The notes under the pieces: model-generated
Seen by the model: the letters and a program-made list of their open reading frames with translations, nothing else
What the model was told of the DNA's origin: nothing
The model's database searches: none
Position numbers and translations under genes: made by a program
NCBI GenBank assembly: GCA_024036415.1
Contig: JAMWET010006773.1
Location: 122,501-186,500 of the forward strand
Reading direction: 5' to 3'
DNA: 64,000 nucleotides
From: Prochilodus magdalenae
Lineage: Eukaryota > Chordata > Actinopteri > Characiformes > Prochilodontidae
Part shown: in pieces, positions 12,001 through 24,359 of the stretch
How the letters are laid out: each line of letters begins with the position of its first letter
How positions within the stretch are numbered: the stretch's first letter is position 1

Positions 12001-12885
12001 CATTTTATTTTCAAGCATTTTTTGGTCATTTCTATAATCCGGCCCATTAATCATGAAATTTCCGTTTTGCAGGAAGTAGACTAAACTCTACTTCCTGCGA
12101 AACGGGAAGTAAAACTATTACATCCATAATAATCAAATCAGTCACAGCACACTTTCATAGATTAGATTAGCGTAAATAGGGCCTGTGAACTCTCCTAAGT
12201 TTTCAGAATGAAAGAAACCGCTGTCAAGCTGTGAGGGGCTCCTGATATCTCAGGGGTCTGGCTGGAGAGAGGGTACGAGAGGAATGTTGGACAGCTAGAA
12301 TCTCTCAAAAAGCACTTTTGATACTTACATACATGTTAAAGGAAGTGATTTTATAAACTTACAAATGAACCTTCACTTTAACCGAGAAGTGCTTTCACTG
12401 AGGTGCTGGATTTGTGTATTTGGTGCACCACTGAACCCATATAATAAACATACATTGAAAATGAGGCCAACGTGTCCTTGGAAGTTCTTGGGGACTTCAA
12501 AACATTTGGGGTTCTTCCATTCATATCCTCGGGCTGTCATCACTGAAACATTAACCTCTTCCCTTTAGCTGCCCAGTTTTATTTTTAGTTTTTAGAAGGA
12601 CCTGAATGTGACTAGTCTCCAAAGCAAACGCAATGTCATAACACACGTCAGCCCCGCAAACACGGCGCTCCGGCTTGGTGGGTCTGATCTGTATCTGTTC
12701 ACCTTTGTACACAGTAACCCTGCAGGCTGGGGATGAAGTTGGGTGTGTTCAGAGTCTGTGCAGTAGGGAGATTCCTGTGTGGGCAGGCCGAGCATGTCTG
12801 TTTCACTGCCTTCTCTACTGAAAACAGAAACAGCCCTGCCGAATGTGAGCTCAAATCTGCCAATCAGAGTAACAAAATAATTCCC
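12001..12885. other. Intergenic, no gene seen
   Basis: Unique sequence. Overlapping ORFs at 12592-12900 (-) and 12733-12933 (+) lack any recognisable domain or splice signals. Confidence 0.4.
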
Positions 12886-13110
12886 AATATTAGCAAACAA
12901 GTCCCCATATTATCAGAACAGTTAACACAGTAGGAGGTTTAGATGCTGATACTGATGGGGAAGACAGTATAGTACACATGAAGTAGAATTACAAAGTCAG
13001 TCTTTGACCTGCTAACTTTTCTTACCTATTAGACTCCTGCACTGTTAGTGTCTATATGTACACTTCAGTTCCTCATTAGCATTGTGTTATCATGTCATAA
13101 ATAACAAAAT
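12886..13110. repeat. Unclassified dispersed repeat, unit 1
   Basis: Shares with 14305-14505 the ordered blocks 'acagtaggagg', 'gatgctgatactgatgg', 'agtatagta.acatgaagtag', 'cttacctattag' and TAGTGTCTATATGTACAC. No terminal repeats or coding potential were recognised. Confidence 0.6.
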
Positions 13111-13164
13111 AAAATAAAATAAAATAAAATCATTCACTGCGCTGTACCACCTCCTCTCGACTTA

Positions 13165-13251
13165 TAATGCTTGTCACTCACACCCCACAGGCATTTATAA
13201 CCCCATCTTCCTCATGCAGCTCCCGGAGCCAGATGTTCCTACCACCTTAAA
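13165..13251 (-). repeat. Fragment of Tc1 derivative 5' end
   Basis: The reverse complement contains 'atttataaatgc..tgtggggtgtgagtgac'-type sequence. This matches the 5' end of the longer derivative at 52115-53140. It directly abuts the MITE at 13252. Confidence 0.55.
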
Positions 13252-13509
13252 TACTGTCGCTGTCCAAAGAAAAACAAGTATCTGCAAAATGGCAACTTTA
13301 CAGGAGAGGCCAACAACCACATTAAATTTGAATGCAAGTCAATGGAACCAGACGTCCTTCCAAACACTTCTAGGCCATTTCTGTTGGTCCATTCATCGTG
13401 CAATTCTCACACAGTGTAAACGGCAGCTGCTGTGTTCACATGATGTATAAAAGTCAAAATGAACAAAATTGGAGATACATGTTTTTCATTGGACAGCGAC
13501 GATATGCAA
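13252..13509. repeat. 260-bp MITE, copy 1
   Basis: The inverted ends are GTCGCTGTCCAAAGAAAAAC on the left and 'gtttttcattggacagcgac' on the right. The interior matches the copies at 56910 and 45112, including 'ttacaggagaggcca' and 'tctgttggtccattc'. No transposase. Non-autonomous DNA transposon of unknown parent. Confidence 0.8.
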
Positions 13510-13525
13510 GGTGATTCATTTTCTG

Positions 13526-13529
<4 letters not shown>

Positions 13530-13584
<55 letters not shown>

Positions 13585-13625
13585 ATGTGTGTGTGTGTAT
13601 GTATATGTGTGTGTGTGTGTGTGTT

Positions 13626-13671
<46 letters not shown>

Positions 13672-13683
13672 TATGTGTGTGTA

Positions 13684-13716
<33 letters not shown>

Positions 13717-13717
13717 T

Positions 13718-13767
<50 letters not shown>

Positions 13768-13785
13768 TATGTGTGTGTGTGTGTT
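13530..13785. repeat. (AT)n/(GT)n microsatellite
   Basis: About 40 bp of AT dinucleotides run into about 210 bp of GT, broken at intervals by 'tttgtatg'. It creates false Cys-Val and His-Thr rich ORFs on both strands. Confidence 0.95.
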
Positions 13786-13789
13786 GCAT

Positions 13790-14304
13790 AGCTGTATTCA
13801 AATTCCCCACCTTCGTGAAGCACACTGGATAAATCAGGTACTGGGTGGTAACCTGTAAAAGATGCTTGGCTTCTTTAAGGAATGGCTTGAACACAATGCG
13901 TGTGCATTTAAACTCGAAGTTTGAAAATAGGATGAAGTTCAGGAAGTGTGGCAGAAACAGTTGTGAAAATCTATGAGCACACTTTCTTGTGCAACAGCTG
14001 TGCTGAAGCAGATGGAAACTTCCAGCTGGCAGCTGTGTGTGGCAGAACAGGCTAACTCAGTGCATATGTGCTTGTTTCTGGTTTAGTGTTACTCGTCTTC
14101 AGTTGACGTCTGTCCTGCTTTATCTTTCCAAACAGGTGGGGTGTTATACAAGCAGCTTTAGCCATGGGCGTCCCTTCTCAGCTACCCAGCAGATTTAATC
14201 AGACTGAAGCCTGTCTAATCCTAATCTCTCTGTTCATAGGTAGCCTGGCAATATTAGCCTGAGGATCCTAGGAGACAAAAGGCACCTAATTCGGAAAGGC
14301 AGGT
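13790..14304. other. Intergenic, no gene seen
   Basis: Unique sequence between the microsatellite and the second copy of the unclassified repeat. No coding signal. Confidence 0.4.
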
Positions 14305-14505
14305 CCCAATATTATCATAACTATAAAACAGTAGGAGGCAGATGCTGATACTGATGGTTTGGGTATAGGTAGTATAGTATACATGAAGTAGACCGACCAT
14401 CTTCCTACAGCTTCGTTTCCCTTACCTATTAGCCTCTTAAGCTATAAGTGTCTATATGTACACAATTTAATTCCTAATTTTCATAACTGGCCTTCATAAG
14501 TCAGA
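14305..14505. repeat. Unclassified dispersed repeat, unit 2
   Basis: Second copy of the unit at 12886-13110, in the same orientation and about 1.4 kb away. It diverges by many substitutions and small indels, so the duplication is old or the two are separate insertions. Confidence 0.6.
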
Positions 14506-15240
14506 TAGGTACTGAATCTTCAGATGACGTGACCTTTCACACCACAGCATAAACATGCAGAACTCCTTTACTGCATATTTCTGGGTGGTAATAAACGAAT
14601 AACGTGCGCTGGGCTGCAGCACCAGATTGTGCTACCCTTGAAAATGTATATGAGAGAAACTACACTTGGCTCCAACTGTATTTTTATGTAAATGAAAGAA
14701 GCTGGCCTTTGGTCATTTTGCGAGACTGGCCCATGACCTGAACTGGGCTTCCAGGTGAACTCTGGAAACATGGGCAGGAGTTCTAAAAAAAAGGCCTGGG
14801 CATCGGCGTTACTCCCATTCCCATGAATGTAGGGCAACAGGCCAGAACAGGCATATCGGACCTGGAAAAGTTTATCAGCCAGAGCCACATATGGGTTTGG
14901 TGCAAACTGCCAGAACTGTTGACATCCAGGACCTGAATAGCTCCACACTGTTGCTGTGTCCACTGTGAATTAGTCAGGATGCGAAAGTTCTGACCAACAG
15001 CAGCATGTTTTCTGGTGGCCGTAGATAACATTCGTGGAAAGCTAGGTCACACTCACAGTCAGCCATTCACAATGACCTCTTTATCTTTCAGTTGAAGAAA
15101 AGCACAGATAAGCACAGAAAGGCATAGATGAGACACTACAGGCAAATGGCTGCCCTCTTAGTTTCCTAACCCACTCTTTGTTGGGCATCACTTTAAAGGT
15201 GTAAAGTAGAAATCTAAGTATTAGATATTAGTCAGCAGTG
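14506..15240. other. Intergenic, no gene seen
   Basis: The minus-strand ORFs at 14568-14963 and 14783-15031 overlap in different frames and have no recognised domain. Confidence 0.4.
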
Positions 15241-15242
15241 TT

Positions 15243-15545
15243 TTATAGATAGATAGATAGATAGATAGATAGCCAGATATATAGACAGACAGACAGACAG
15301 ACAGATAGATAGTCAGATAGACAGATAGATAGATAGATAGTCAGATAGACAGATTGATAGATAGATCGATAGATAGATAGGTAGACAGATTGATAGATAG
15401 ATAGATAGCCTGATAGATAGACAGCCTGATAGATAGATAGATAGATACTTTATTGATCCCAGAGGGAAATTTTAGAAATATTGTCAGTATTAGCGATAAT
15501 GATGATGATGATGATGATGATGATGATAATGATGATGATGATTAT
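15243..15545. repeat. (GATA)n / (GACA)n and (GATG)n microsatellite
   Basis: About 200 bp of GATA and GACA tetranucleotides are followed by 'tactttattgatcccagaggga', a common fish retroelement tail motif, then a run of GATG and ATT repeats. Confidence 0.9.
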
Positions 15546-16055
15546 TATTATTTCAGCCGTTTTTAAAAAGTTTGAACAGAAATCCATCATGCAGCTAGAT
15601 TCGGTATGTTCCACCAGAAGCATGGTTGCTCAAATGAGCCATGAGCAAGACACCTAATGTCTATAAACTTCAGTGTCTCTGCTATGGTGACAGTAAGGTG
15701 TTCACACATTCTTCTGTGCGGTTTCCTGTTGTGGGGTTCATGTAAATGGTTTGAACACTCATGTTTAGGCTGTAGTTTCAGTTTTACCCTGAAATAAACA
15801 GCAGGAAGACGAGTGTGTGTTCCCTGTAAGAAACCTGGGTAATAATACACAGATGGTAAAACCTTCACAGCTAATACACATGCACACTTCAGCTGTAAGG
15901 TCTTCTACAAACCACACTTTTAAAGTACTGACTACATTTTGCAAAGCCATATATGTAGAAAGAAAAATCTGTCCACTGAAACTGAACTGAAGCCCAAGTC
16001 GGTGTTTGTGTATAAGAAAAGCCAGAGGAGGGCACACAGCTATAGGCTGCAGACT

Positions 16056-16061
16056 TTTATT
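16056..16061 (-). terminator. PPDPF: PPDPF polyadenylation signal
   Basis: The plus strand reads tttatt, which is AATAAA on the minus strand, about 300 nt past the PPDPF stop codon. The implied 3' UTR includes a long A-rich tract (16229-16270, T-rich in the transcript). Confidence 0.6.
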
Positions 16062-16363
16062 TGATAGCAAACGTTATGGTGTCAAAGTGCACACAGTAAT
16101 ACAGTAATAAAGTGGTAAAAGCCACATGGAAATAACATGACTCTTTTTTGGCTTTTATGAAATTGTTTTGGTCGTCATTTAAAAGTAGCATTAGAAACAC
16201 AGCACAAGCAGCCTGGGTCTAAAGAACGTAAAAAAAAAAAAGAAAAAAGGAAAAAAAAAAAAAAGAAAAAGGAGCCTCCGTCGCCTGCACCGCATCTAGT
16301 CTAGTCTTGCTTGGGACTCTGGGTTGGGATGAGGGGTGTGGTTTTAGAAGTGGGCGGGGCTTA

Positions 16364-17197
16364 TTAAGCAGGTGGACTGGTAGGCTCTGGTTTGCCGGAG
16401 TCGCTGCTCTCACTTAGCTGCCTCTTCATCACCATCTCCTTTGCAATGCAGGTTACCTGACCGTTAGTCACTGTGTAGGTTCCGGTCCTGCCAATTCCAA
16501 CAACAGGAAGAAGGATGTACATTAGTGTCAGAGGTGTAACAGCGTATTGAATCGTACCAGTATAAATGACTGGGGTCTAAATGAATCCTGCTTTAATCAC
16601 ATACTGAATTGTTTTCTGAACTGAATGATTTGGGGAAGGGGGGAAGGATTAACACCCCTATCCTCTGCCCTGACTGTTGTTCTATGTACTTAATTCAAAC
16701 TCAAGTCACGTAACCAGATCAAACTTTCAGACGTACTTCTGTTGGGCGTCGAATCCATTAGGAGTTCCTATCTGATTCTGCTTCCCAAAAAAGAAACTGG
16801 ACCACCAGTGACCTGAGTCTTGCCTGGGTAGAGCTGCAATGGCACCAGATACGAGGATTAGACAGAGGCTCTATGCAGCACGTAGAGATTTTTATTACAT
16901 CTTAAAGACTGAAAACACATTCATGTGCTTCAGAGCATACCTGGGTGGTGTGGAATGACTTCCCCACTATACTCCGAACTGCCACAGGAACTGTTGCTGG
17001 AAGTGGATCCTATGCGCCCTGCAACATTCACACTGACGAGTTAAAAGGACTATTCTCTCGACCAGAAATGATAAAGCAAACCCAGTAGTTGTTCACCCTA
17101 GGGAGAACTTTATTAAACTGTGGAGATTAAAATAAAACGTACTTCGGTAGTAGTCGTGGGTGGCAACGAGGGAGCCGCTGGATGGAATTGCCGCCAT
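16364..17197 (-). CDS. PPDPF: PPDPF, complete
   Basis: Four coding exons are in phase: 17197-17143, 17018-16941, 16833-16737 and 16487-16364, giving 117 residues (human protein 114). The start MAAIPSSGSLVATHDYYR, the serine-rich RRIGSTSSNSSCGSSEY and the core GHWWSSFFFGK match pancreatic progenitor cell differentiation and proliferation factor. The C-terminus ends PEPTSPPA. The family has no known catalytic domain; its zebrafish relatives (exdpf) are linked to exocrine pancreas growth. The ATG sits in GGGAAAAATGGCGGC, and an acceptor at 17238/17239 implies a non-coding exon further right. A paired Trp and three Phe in the core are intact. The gene lies tail-to-tail with the PTK6-like kinase, as in the human region. 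Confidence 0.95.
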
Positions 17198-17402
17198 TTT
17201 TCCCAAATTTCAAGTCAACCGCGGAAAAGATGGAATCCCTGTACAAGACGAGAATAATCACAGTTGGTTGGAGGTGGATGCATGAATCAGGATCTCACTC
17301 GCCAACAATTATTCAAATTAAACATTATTTTAATGTAGCTGTTACGTATATTCCATGAAATGGGTCCTCAACATATTAGCAAAGCAGCTTGTAACAACTA
17401 CA

Positions 17403-17404
17403 AT

Positions 17405-17489
<85 letters not shown>
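17403..17489. repeat. (ACAG)n microsatellite
   Basis: About 21 near-perfect ACAG tetranucleotides just upstream of PPDPF, probably within its first intron. Confidence 0.95.
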
Positions 17490-18359
17490 ACGTGGAACTA
17501 ATGCCCTGCGTCCTTGAATGGGTTAGGTCTCCTTAAATCAGATGTAATGCCGGCCAATCAGAATAAGCTTTTCTTATGAGCTCAAGGTATTTTATTCAAA
17601 TGTAAAATTAAGCATCAGGAAATAATGATAATTACTGATATCGAATCAGACACTTCATATATTTATGATAAGTCTGTAGCCCAGAATGACCCAGCCTGGC
17701 TACTGCATAAGAGAGTAGAGACGGTAGAATGAGGTGGCCATTCCCAGCACTGCAGCACTGCTCAGAGAAGCCTCCTGAGAAGGCAGACGTTCAGCAAGTG
17801 GCTGCACTATTTTGAGTCTAACCTGGTGCAAATACACCCTTAATGGTGCAAAGTCAGGAAGGGTGCGGTAACACCTGATCTGAAACACTGCACAAACACG
17901 TTTAGCGTTTATTTAAAGTGTCCCTAGGATATCTGATGTACATTGTATTCCCAGGCTGGTAACTACACAGGTGACGTGGTAAAAGAAGTCTGGTCAGAAC
18001 CTTCTAGGCTGGAAAATGGCTTCCCTGGATCTCAGATTAATGACATGTGCCAACAGCTGCAGGCAGCAGAGTTTGGGTTTCCACGTCCAGCTATCCGCTT
18101 AAAAGCCCGGCATGTCAAGCAACCAGGCTGTGGCATGCGTGCATGTGTAAGCTCACATTGCATGGCGTTCTGCCATGCAACCTGCATGGGCTCAGTGCGT
18201 GCCCATGCCACTCTGGTTAGGAACGTAGGAGGGCACCTCTGCGTGCTAACATTAAGCCCTGTGTGCTCTTCAGCCGTTTAAGCCTAGTCTATTCAGAATT
18301 ATATTCTATCTTCTATCTATGTATTATTATTATTATTATTATATATGAATTATAAGCAT
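17490..18359. other. No gene seen
   Basis: The ORF at 17943-18281 is open for 112 codons but has no recognisable domain. It may contain the unplaced non-coding first exon of PPDPF. Confidence 0.35.
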
Positions 18360-18650
18360 TATACACATGGTGGTTTTGGCTGTTGGTTAGTACAGCTTAT
18401 TGTGTACATACTGTCTACTTGCACTACTCTTACAGTTCAAGCATTCATTTGTAATGCTGCTCTTATACATTCATATATATGTATATAGATATGCTTATAT
18501 ATGTATATATTTATTATTATGGCTCTTTATGTAAATAACACTGTACTTGTACTTCTGGTTAGATGCTAACTGCATTTCATTGGCTCTGTACCTGTACTCT
18601 GCACAATGACAATAAAGTTGAATCTAATCTAATCTAATCTAATCTAAACA
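18360..18650 (+). repeat. LINE 3' end with (TCTAA)n tail
   Basis: The end reads 'ctgcacaatgacaataaag', then TTGAATCTAATCTAATCTAA. This is a typical fish non-LTR retrotransposon tail with a short tandem repeat. No reverse-transcriptase frame was found upstream, so it is a dead 5' truncation. Confidence 0.6.
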
Positions 18651-21600
18651 GCAAACAGATATACCAATATATAACTATATATAACTATCTATGAATTCAG
18701 GAACTACTATAGAGCTATATATATGTACTTAAGTTTTAAAATGTGCCTTCACATATGGGCCCTTTCAAATGCAGATTTGAACTTCTTCAGTAAAGAGCTA
18801 GTGTTCGTAAAGTTCACAAAGGTTTGTCTACATCAATCGTTCTCAACTCCCGTCCTAGAGAATCACGGTCTTGCACGGTGCACACGGAAGCACAGATACC
18901 TCATCTGCTCACCACCACATAAAGAGGAGGGGGGTCTTAATTAAGAACGGAAAGGGATGCATGCCATGGAGTAAACAATGTGGCATTAAAACTGAGACTT
19001 AGTTAGTTGGAGCAGACAAAACCGGACCTGTGGTGCCACATAAAACCAAATCTACAGCTACAGTGGGTGTAAATTCTGAGTTTTACATGCTGCACTGCAC
19101 TAAATTCAGTTGAACCGGCCTAATTCTGCTCAGTTTACGGTAAAATAAAACTTATCGTTAGACGGTGCCAATGATATCCACAATAGGCTTGGAAAAAACG
19201 TACCGTGACACAATTAAGAATTGAAAAAAAAGTTAATATTGCCCTCCCTATTGCATCACCACCCTACAAAACTTGTTCTATAGTAAGCAAGTGGCTGCCA
19301 CAGGCAATAACTATCTTTCAACCACTCAGCTTTAACGGCTTTACCGTTTCTAATGAACTGTAGGGAGGTGTTTTTCTCATGGCTCACAGGCCCCATAATT
19401 ATGCCGCTAAGCAACTGCGACGTATACCTCATGTTTCCAGCGTAGAGCTTGGGATTTAGAGCCACGAACCTCAGTTAGTTTTAACTGTACCTGTCTGTGC
19501 TAAATAGACTGTGAGTTAAGCGAGATAAATGGGTAGCACAACCACCGGGTTAGTGTGATAAAACTGTTCTGCTAGATGTGCTTTGTGCTTAGAAGATGAG
19601 TGAGACTATTGTCATGCTAAAGCATGGTTACAGCAATGAGAGAACGCCCTGGCAAACGGAAACAAGACTCTCAGAGTGTTCCTGAGGCTTACCTCTAGAT
19701 CACAACAACCCAGTGGTGGATGAGCGAACTGGCCCTGGTATTCTTTGGTTGATGATTTAAAATGGTAATGATATGACCACATAGTGCTGCAGAGTGTTAA
19801 TCTTTTCGAGCTGGTGCAGAAAGAGTGAGCATGCAATTGTTTAAAGATCCCAGCTACCGGTACAGCAATGATGAGTACCCCCTACATGGCACTTAACGGA
19901 GCGCTTTAAAACAAGACATCTCGGAGTGTTCTTCGACAGCTTATTTACCTCTGGCTGGTTTCACAATGTTACACCAGGTCGGTGGCATGAGTGACTTTCG
20001 CGAACGTGGCCCTGGATCTTCTTGGTGTGAAATGGGCAAGATAATTCATACTACGCATATAATACTTCTTGGGAAGCAAAAACAATCATCTCTGCGTTTA
20101 ATCCCCTTCTCACCAATTGTCGAGTACGCCAACTATGAGACTTGAAACCACAGTTCCCCCGTTGGACTTATTTAGGCTGGTGTTCATAACCTCCAATGCT
20201 AAGTGCTCGAGCTTCGTTATCTTACCTAGTCAATACGCTGGAAGGCGTCCCCCCACCCCCACCTCACATGCCACTCACCCATGTCTAGCTAGGCGGGGCT
20301 CGGCTGCCGATGTATCATGATCGCGCGATTCAGTAAGTAACGGCTAGAGTAAAACGGATGTGTGGTCAGGCTGTACCGTTAAACGTGACTAGCAGTTATC
20401 GGAGCCCATCTTGCTGTTTTGGTTGTGTAGGGCTTAGAAACCCTCACTAATGGTCCCTCCTGGTTGCCTCTCTGCATGTGGCCCTTTTCTGAAGTTGCGC
20501 CCTCATCCCTTTTTGCAGCGAGCTCGACCTCCAGAGCTTTTATCGCCCCTGAGGCAGTCATTCTCTCGCGAGCAAGTATTTAATGTTCAGGTGTGAGTAT
20601 CCGGGCTATGGAGGCTGTCTTGGTCAGATGTAATAACTAGAGCCACAAGACACGCAGTAGGATGTATGCGAACTTATACTACTGGGAGTCGCGATCTGCA
20701 CGGTCCCAAGCTGCTATTGCACTTGTCTGATGCACGTTCTTGATCTTACCAAACATACTGGTATGTAGGAAACAGATGGGAGACATGTTACAGCACTCTG
20801 CGGGCACAACGACACGTTACTAGCTAAAGTGTCTGACAGACGTATAGGCCTGCGTGACACTGGGAGTCACGATTTTTTCCATTGACAAGTGAAGTTGGGG
20901 TTCTGCTGTATGAACACCCACAAGCGCATTATAGCTAGAGAGTAGTACTTTGAGCAGTCACGGCAAACTGGGGAAACTATGAGTCATCACATGTGTGAAG
21001 TTGTCTCTATAAATGTAAAGGTGCCCCAGAACGGAAACCTATGTATATATGCATAATTGAATAAGGAGAGTAGTATAATGGCGCACGTAATCACTCGAAT
21101 ACACACGTTCCCCAGACTATTGCTACATTAGTTCAACAGTTTTTGCTCGAATGGTCACACATGTAACATCTCTAGCAATCTAATAAATCAGTCTATCATA
21201 TACCGATAAAGTATATTGTGACATAAGTTATTATCTCTAATTATTAATTATTTAATCATTTTAAAAATTTGTGTATTCGTATGGTTGGATTCCCTTTAAA
21301 GCAGACTATCGTAAAGCAGGACAGTCTTGTGGCTTAAGATACACAGCAAATTAATTGCAACAGGTCCACTAGCCTATGGCATGAGACTGGGGTGGTCAGA
21401 TACTGACAGTCTTCAGAGACTCACATCAATAGCTCTTAGACAGCATATCAGGGTCAGGAGCTTGCCACTGGTACTGGCTCCCCGCCCACCTTGCTCGTTT
21501 GACTGCTCTCTCAATAGCGATTCTCTCATACAGCAAGCTAGCTATTGCCAGTGCGACGAGCATTACATGCAGTAAAAACACCCATCTATATTAAGCAGTC

Positions 21601-23619
21601 TGTCTTGAAGATAAAAACGGGCAAAATGAGTCAGAGAAACAAGCTGTGTCGCCACACGATCCTGGATGGGTTAGGTAAGTTTTAAGTCAGAGTAATGAAG
21701 TACATTTCAACCAGAATAAAGACCGAACTTTTAGTGTTCTTCTGGGTTGTTTCCTACAACAGCATGCTCGGACGCCTAGAGCACAGTGTTTTTTTGGGCT
21801 GGGTGGATGGTGGAACTAGGTACCCGGCTAACAGGCTTCAGACCAATCGCAAACAGCACTTCCATGTGGGGACGGACTCGCTTACTGACCAGATGCAGAT
21901 CCGCCCCTTCGCAGACTTGCAGCTTCTATACGCGATTCTGCTCATAAGTCCTTTTCACGTCAACTGGCGTAGTCAATACAGTGTATGTATTCTGTGCTAG
22001 TTGTGCGTGTATGCTGACTCAGCTAGAACCTATGCACATCACTTATAGGTCAGTGGGTTCTTTAGCAGTGAACCAGTGACCGTTACGACATCAAATTGCT
22101 CAAAGGGAACGATATAACTGTTTATGGAAGGAAGTACCAAGTTTATCTGCACCAACTGTATGTGACGAAGAAAGTATTAGCAGCTTCTACGAGATGAACA
22201 AGACCCGACTCGCTGTCCATTAGACAGTTGTGTTCTGTTCCAAATACAAGACAGTCCCGACATTTGTTAAAGTATAGGTACAGTGGTAAAAACAAGTACC
22301 TCAGCTGAAACAATAAGCTTATGAGAGGAGTTCTGAATCTTCCTGCTCTGGGAGTTCAAATCAGAGTATCCATCTATCTATCATCTACGTAGCCATGATA
22401 ACCTGTTTAGCTACTATCATTAGCTCCAAGTAACTAAGCCAATACGGGCCACACGTCTCAACTAACTAACACAAGGACGCCTGTTCTTCTCATCAAGGAG
22501 GTAATATCGTTTTATAGTCTGTTTTTCTGTACTGAATGCTTTACTACTTATGGAATATGTTGGACTTATTCATTGTTGGTCTACTCATCTGTCTAGCGAT
22601 GAAATACAGCCATATCAGAGCAGATAGTACTCAATCAGATTAATTCATGAGCTCAGCAACAAACAAGAAGAAACAAGCTCGCGTTTATATCTCGATCTAC
22701 ACACTCAATCATTACTGTATTAAGACGGGCGTGTAAAACCCGCATCATTTGGTCATTTTCCAACCCTTCCCTATCAATGACCTTCAAAGCGATGTAGAGG
22801 AAATTTAAAACGCTGGTTGCTATCTTAGAATATATCAGTTCCAGGCAAGGGTTTTGAGTTCAGAGACCCCGGGCCCCTGCAGGTCATTGCCAGGTGAGTT
22901 TCCGTCTGCGCATACATCGAGCTCAAGAATAAGAGGACAGTCCCAACAGACACGTACACACCCCTATAAAGTATGCAAATACCCCGCCAAAACGATATAA
23001 GGGGACATCATTCTGTAGCTGTAAAGTAATAACTAGTTATCAGACTATCTAATAATCTTTATACCTATAGACCCTGGTTCGTACAGTCTTATCAGACTCA
23101 TCCCATGCTAGTAGGTCTATGTGTTAGGATTCGGCGCTTCTCACCGCCGCACGACCCCCACCGTCGCCCTGGGTTCGCTTCCCCGGTCGATGGAAACACA
23201 AAAACCTTATTTTGTTTCTGTTTACAATGAGCTTTATATTTCGTCCAGCTCCCTTGTCGCATCCACATATAGCTACACACATGCCAGCTTCTCAGATTTT
23301 TTATAGCGATCCAATTCTGATGACATTCTTATCCAGTAAGGGAACAGGCAAACTGGTCTCTTATGACTGGATTTACACACCTGAGGTCAGTGGTTTTCTC
23401 TGACGCCACCCCCACTACTGTTTAATAAAACCTATCCTACATGACAGCCACATGACTAATGGGTCAATGGCACATTCATCATCTGCAACCCCCAACTAAG
23501 CGCATTAACAGGCCCAGCAATGTTATCATGGTGGGCAATTAAATATAAAATAATATTTATACACCTTGAAATATCATAATTATTGAATTACACTCATCCT
23601 CTAATGAATAGTTGCATCC
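18651..23619. other. Gene-free stretch with unusual texture
   Basis: No exon, SINE or clear transposon was recognised for almost 5 kb. Homopolymers are short and CpG is more frequent than in flanking DNA. It should contain introns or the missing terminal part of TPD52L2 (minus strand), but no such exon could be read. Confidence 0.45.
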
Positions 23620-24310
23620 AGAATTAAACGAACGGGTCTTATCGTTGTACCTGACTGACTCAACAGCCATGACTGCTGACATTCAGTGAGCAGTGATGCC
23701 CTCCATGAGTCATCCATTGGCAGACGGCTGCACCAAGCCGGACTACATGCATGCCAAGCATTATCCCGACTGCCCTTAACACCTCGTCAACATCACCCAA
23801 ACCTGCAGTGGTGTTGTGCCAGATTGTCATGGAGTGACTCAGAATAACAGCAGGTCATCTTCAGGGACGAGTCCCGCTTCTGTTGGTGGAGACAACCAAA
23901 TGGTCCGTGTGTGGAGGCGCCATGGTCGGCCTCAAGATAAACGGTTTGTTGTCGTGCATCACACGTTCAGAAGGCCAGGTGTTCCTCCACCTTCACCCCT
24001 ACTGCACCATCAGCAGGAGCCGTGTAAGAATATTCAAGGGGCACGGGATGGATTATCACAGGACACCATTATTATCCTATACAATCCCATGCAGAGACAT
24101 ATGGAACGTTACTTTAGCAAACACTGTGTCCCGACACTGCACTGAGAGACACTACAGCTGTATGTGTAGCTCAGTAAATATTGTCATCTGTAACAGTCTA
24201 AATTTGTCATCAGTTATTGTTCCTGGTAACCTTTATCTTCCTTCCCAACAGCACTGCAGTCCAACACTTCCTTCTGGGTGCAGCCATTTTTTAAAAATGA
24301 GTGTAGTAAT
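23620..24310 (+). mobile_element. Tc1-like deletion derivative, copy B
   Basis: It aligns with copy C at 47150-47775 over most of its length ('gtcatggagtgactcagaat', 'cgtgtgtggaggcgcc', 'gggatggattatcacaggac') with many substitutions. It has the same missing transposase middle. Its tail ('cctttatcttccttcccaac') matches the tails of copies D and E. The 273-codon ORF at 23883-24704 runs through it by chance. Confidence 0.75.
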
Positions 24311-24359
24311 GATACATAAGGTACAGAATACTGGTCTGAATGACTGCACACATTCAGTG

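Noticed and set aside
13407..13894. Overlapping ORFs rich in His/Thr or Cys/Val on both strands
   Set aside because: They are translations of the (AT)n/(GT)n microsatellite and have no coding meaning.
15243..15460. Tandem repeats considered as a CRISPR array
   Set aside because: Tetranucleotide microsatellite without spacers, in a vertebrate genome.
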